From contig NW_003116864.1 in assembly GCF_000003605.2 (NCBI RefSeq), positions 1 through 64,000 of the forward strand: a stretch of DNA of 64,000 nucleotides, written 5' to 3'. Each line of letters begins with the position of its first letter. Position 1 is the first letter of the stretch. The translations under genes and the position numbers were made by a program. The stretch is from Saccoglossus kowalevskii. Lineage: Eukaryota > Hemichordata > Enteropneusta > Harrimaniidae. Below, one piece after another: positions 63,269 to 64,000 of this stretch. Under the pieces are notes generated by a model. It did no database searches. It saw nothing but the letters and a program-made list of their open reading frames with translations, and was not told the origin of the DNA.

Positions 63269-64000
63269 TCGTAAAACGCCGTTTGAATATCGTAGTTGCT
63301 CCCGAAACACATGGAATTTTGAAACGTTGGCAAACATTTAATGGTCTCCAATTTCAATAAATTTCAAATGATTTAGGCTAATAGGTAAGTGGTCAGATGA
63401 TTGACCGATAATAAAAGTAAAGATCAAACGGTCGTGGTTAGTACCTGCATGGGAGACCAACTGAGACAACAGTCGGAGAATATGTTTTTGGCTTTGCCTT
63501 ACACATTGAAATTACACTTACGCAATTTTAGTGCATTATTTCATACTCTAATGTTAAACATTTAATAACAGAATTTGTGGAAATTATTATAAAATTTCCA
63601 GTTCATAAAGAATTTAAAAAAAATGCTTGTATTTTTAATGAAAAAACAGTGTTTGCAGTCTGCACCTATTTGTTCTAAAGCTGATAAAACAGCGTGCAAA
63701 GTTGCACAAAGCGATTGCAAAGTTTGTAGATTTGCGTGTTTATTTGACCTAAATTGTTGCTATATCGAACCCTGCCGTTATAAAGTATGAAAAACGTATA
63801 AAAACCATGTAAAGCCTTCGATGTTAGCAACTTGTTATATGAGCCAGCCGTAAAAGGTACAAACAACTTAAAACTTGAAAAGCGATTGAAAAGTTGTTAG
63901 ATATGCGTGTAAATTTCCCCTAAGTAATTTCATATAGAACCCCGCAGTAAAATTTTTTAAAATATGTAAAAGTCTAAAAATATAATTTATGTTCACAGAT
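63269..64000 (+). repeat. Satellite unit 73, beta, cut by window end
   Basis: 4-bp TAGG insertion (63374-63377); an alpha patch (GAGACAAC, ATGTTTTTGG) lies inside an otherwise beta unit. GTACAAACAACTT lacks 4 bp near 63863. Ends inside subrepeat B. 5S-like about 63405-63489. Confidence 0.95.

Larger units (their letters stand above)
1..64000 (+). repeat. Tandem satellite array, ~882-bp unit, 73 units
   Basis: The same unit recurs end to end with no intervening sequence. Most units are 879-886 bp long, the commonest length being 882; short forms of 872-877 bp and one of 706 bp occur. Array edges lie outside the window on both sides. Classes used below: alpha (CACGTGG, CATTCGC, GTGAGT, TGATCAAC, GTCGCGG, ATGTTTTTGG, GTCAAACAT); beta (CACATGG, CGTTGGC, GTAAGT, TGATTGACC, GTCGTGG, ATTTTTTTGG, GTTAAACAT); gamma (alpha-like with CGCAAGC and CAGCTGATC); delta (beta-like with GACCAAT, ACAAAAGT, GGTTTTGCC); epsilon (GCAAGTGG, 8 bp missing before TCAGG, TTTT instead of TTTTT). 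Subrepeat A has two 3' forms: A1 (CTGCCG, then AAACGTATAAAAACC) and A2 (CTGGCG or CTGGTG, then CACAAATAAAAACC). The strand is given as + because the 5S-like segment reads on +. Confidence 0.98.

Noticed and set aside
1-64000. CRISPR array or other prokaryotic repeat system.
   Set aside because: Units are ~882 bp with no short identical repeats separated by unique spacers, no cas genes and no bacterial genes.
1-64000. CENP-B box as evidence of centromere identity.
   Set aside because: I saw no convincing NTTCGNNNNANNCGGGN match by eye, so centromere function is left open.

Overview
The whole 64-kb window is one uninterrupted head-to-tail tandem array of a roughly 882-bp satellite unit. I count 72 full units plus a 73rd cut by the window end. 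All units lie in the same orientation, and I found no flanking sequence, no supportable protein gene and no unrelated insertion. The DNA is clearly A+T-rich by eye. This is nuclear eukaryotic heterochromatin-type sequence. The only recognisable gene-derived part is a 5S rRNA-like segment whose box C reads ATGGGAGACC. That is the animal form (plants usually have ATGGGTGACC), so an animal is the best guess; I cannot name the species.

Each unit is composite. About 660 bp is an older tandem of four related subrepeats, here called D, A, B and C. A and B are about 175 bp, C about 185 bp and D is a short diverged copy of about 126 bp. They are recognisable by recurring blocks such as GAAAAGC, GCGATTG and TAAACAAAGTGCTTACAAAG. 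Between C and D sits a 208-bp segment flanked by two copies of the 12-mer CAAACATTTAAT. This segment carries the 5S-like core. My hand alignment to a vertebrate 5S rRNA is colinear with no net gap from 5S position 39 to the terminal T-run, at about 49 of 83 identical bases. The simplest reading is that a 5S-derived SINE-like element inserted into an old 175-bp satellite, and that the composite then amplified.

Units fall into interspersed sequence classes. Alpha has GTGAGT, GTCGCGG and ATGTTTTTGG. Beta has GTAAGT, GTCGTGG and ATTTTTTTGG. Gamma, delta and epsilon are smaller classes. Units 1-4, 8-9, 11-13, 17-18, 27-28, 31-34 and 40-43 are mainly alpha; units 5-7, 14-16, 19-20, 24-26, 35-37 and 71-73 are mainly beta. 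The stretch 37.9-45 kb is a local epsilon/delta amplification. The stretch 54.6-61.5 kb holds more diverged units, including one 706-bp unit that has lost exactly one subrepeat. Many units are mosaics, and near-copies of units recur at distances of 10, 16, 20 and 33 units, as expected from unequal exchange and gene conversion.

Unit boundaries below use an arbitrary phase, the motif TCGTAAAATGCCG inside subrepeat C. In a standard unit the order from that point is: rest of C, first 12-mer, 5S-derived insert, second 12-mer, D, A, B, start of C.
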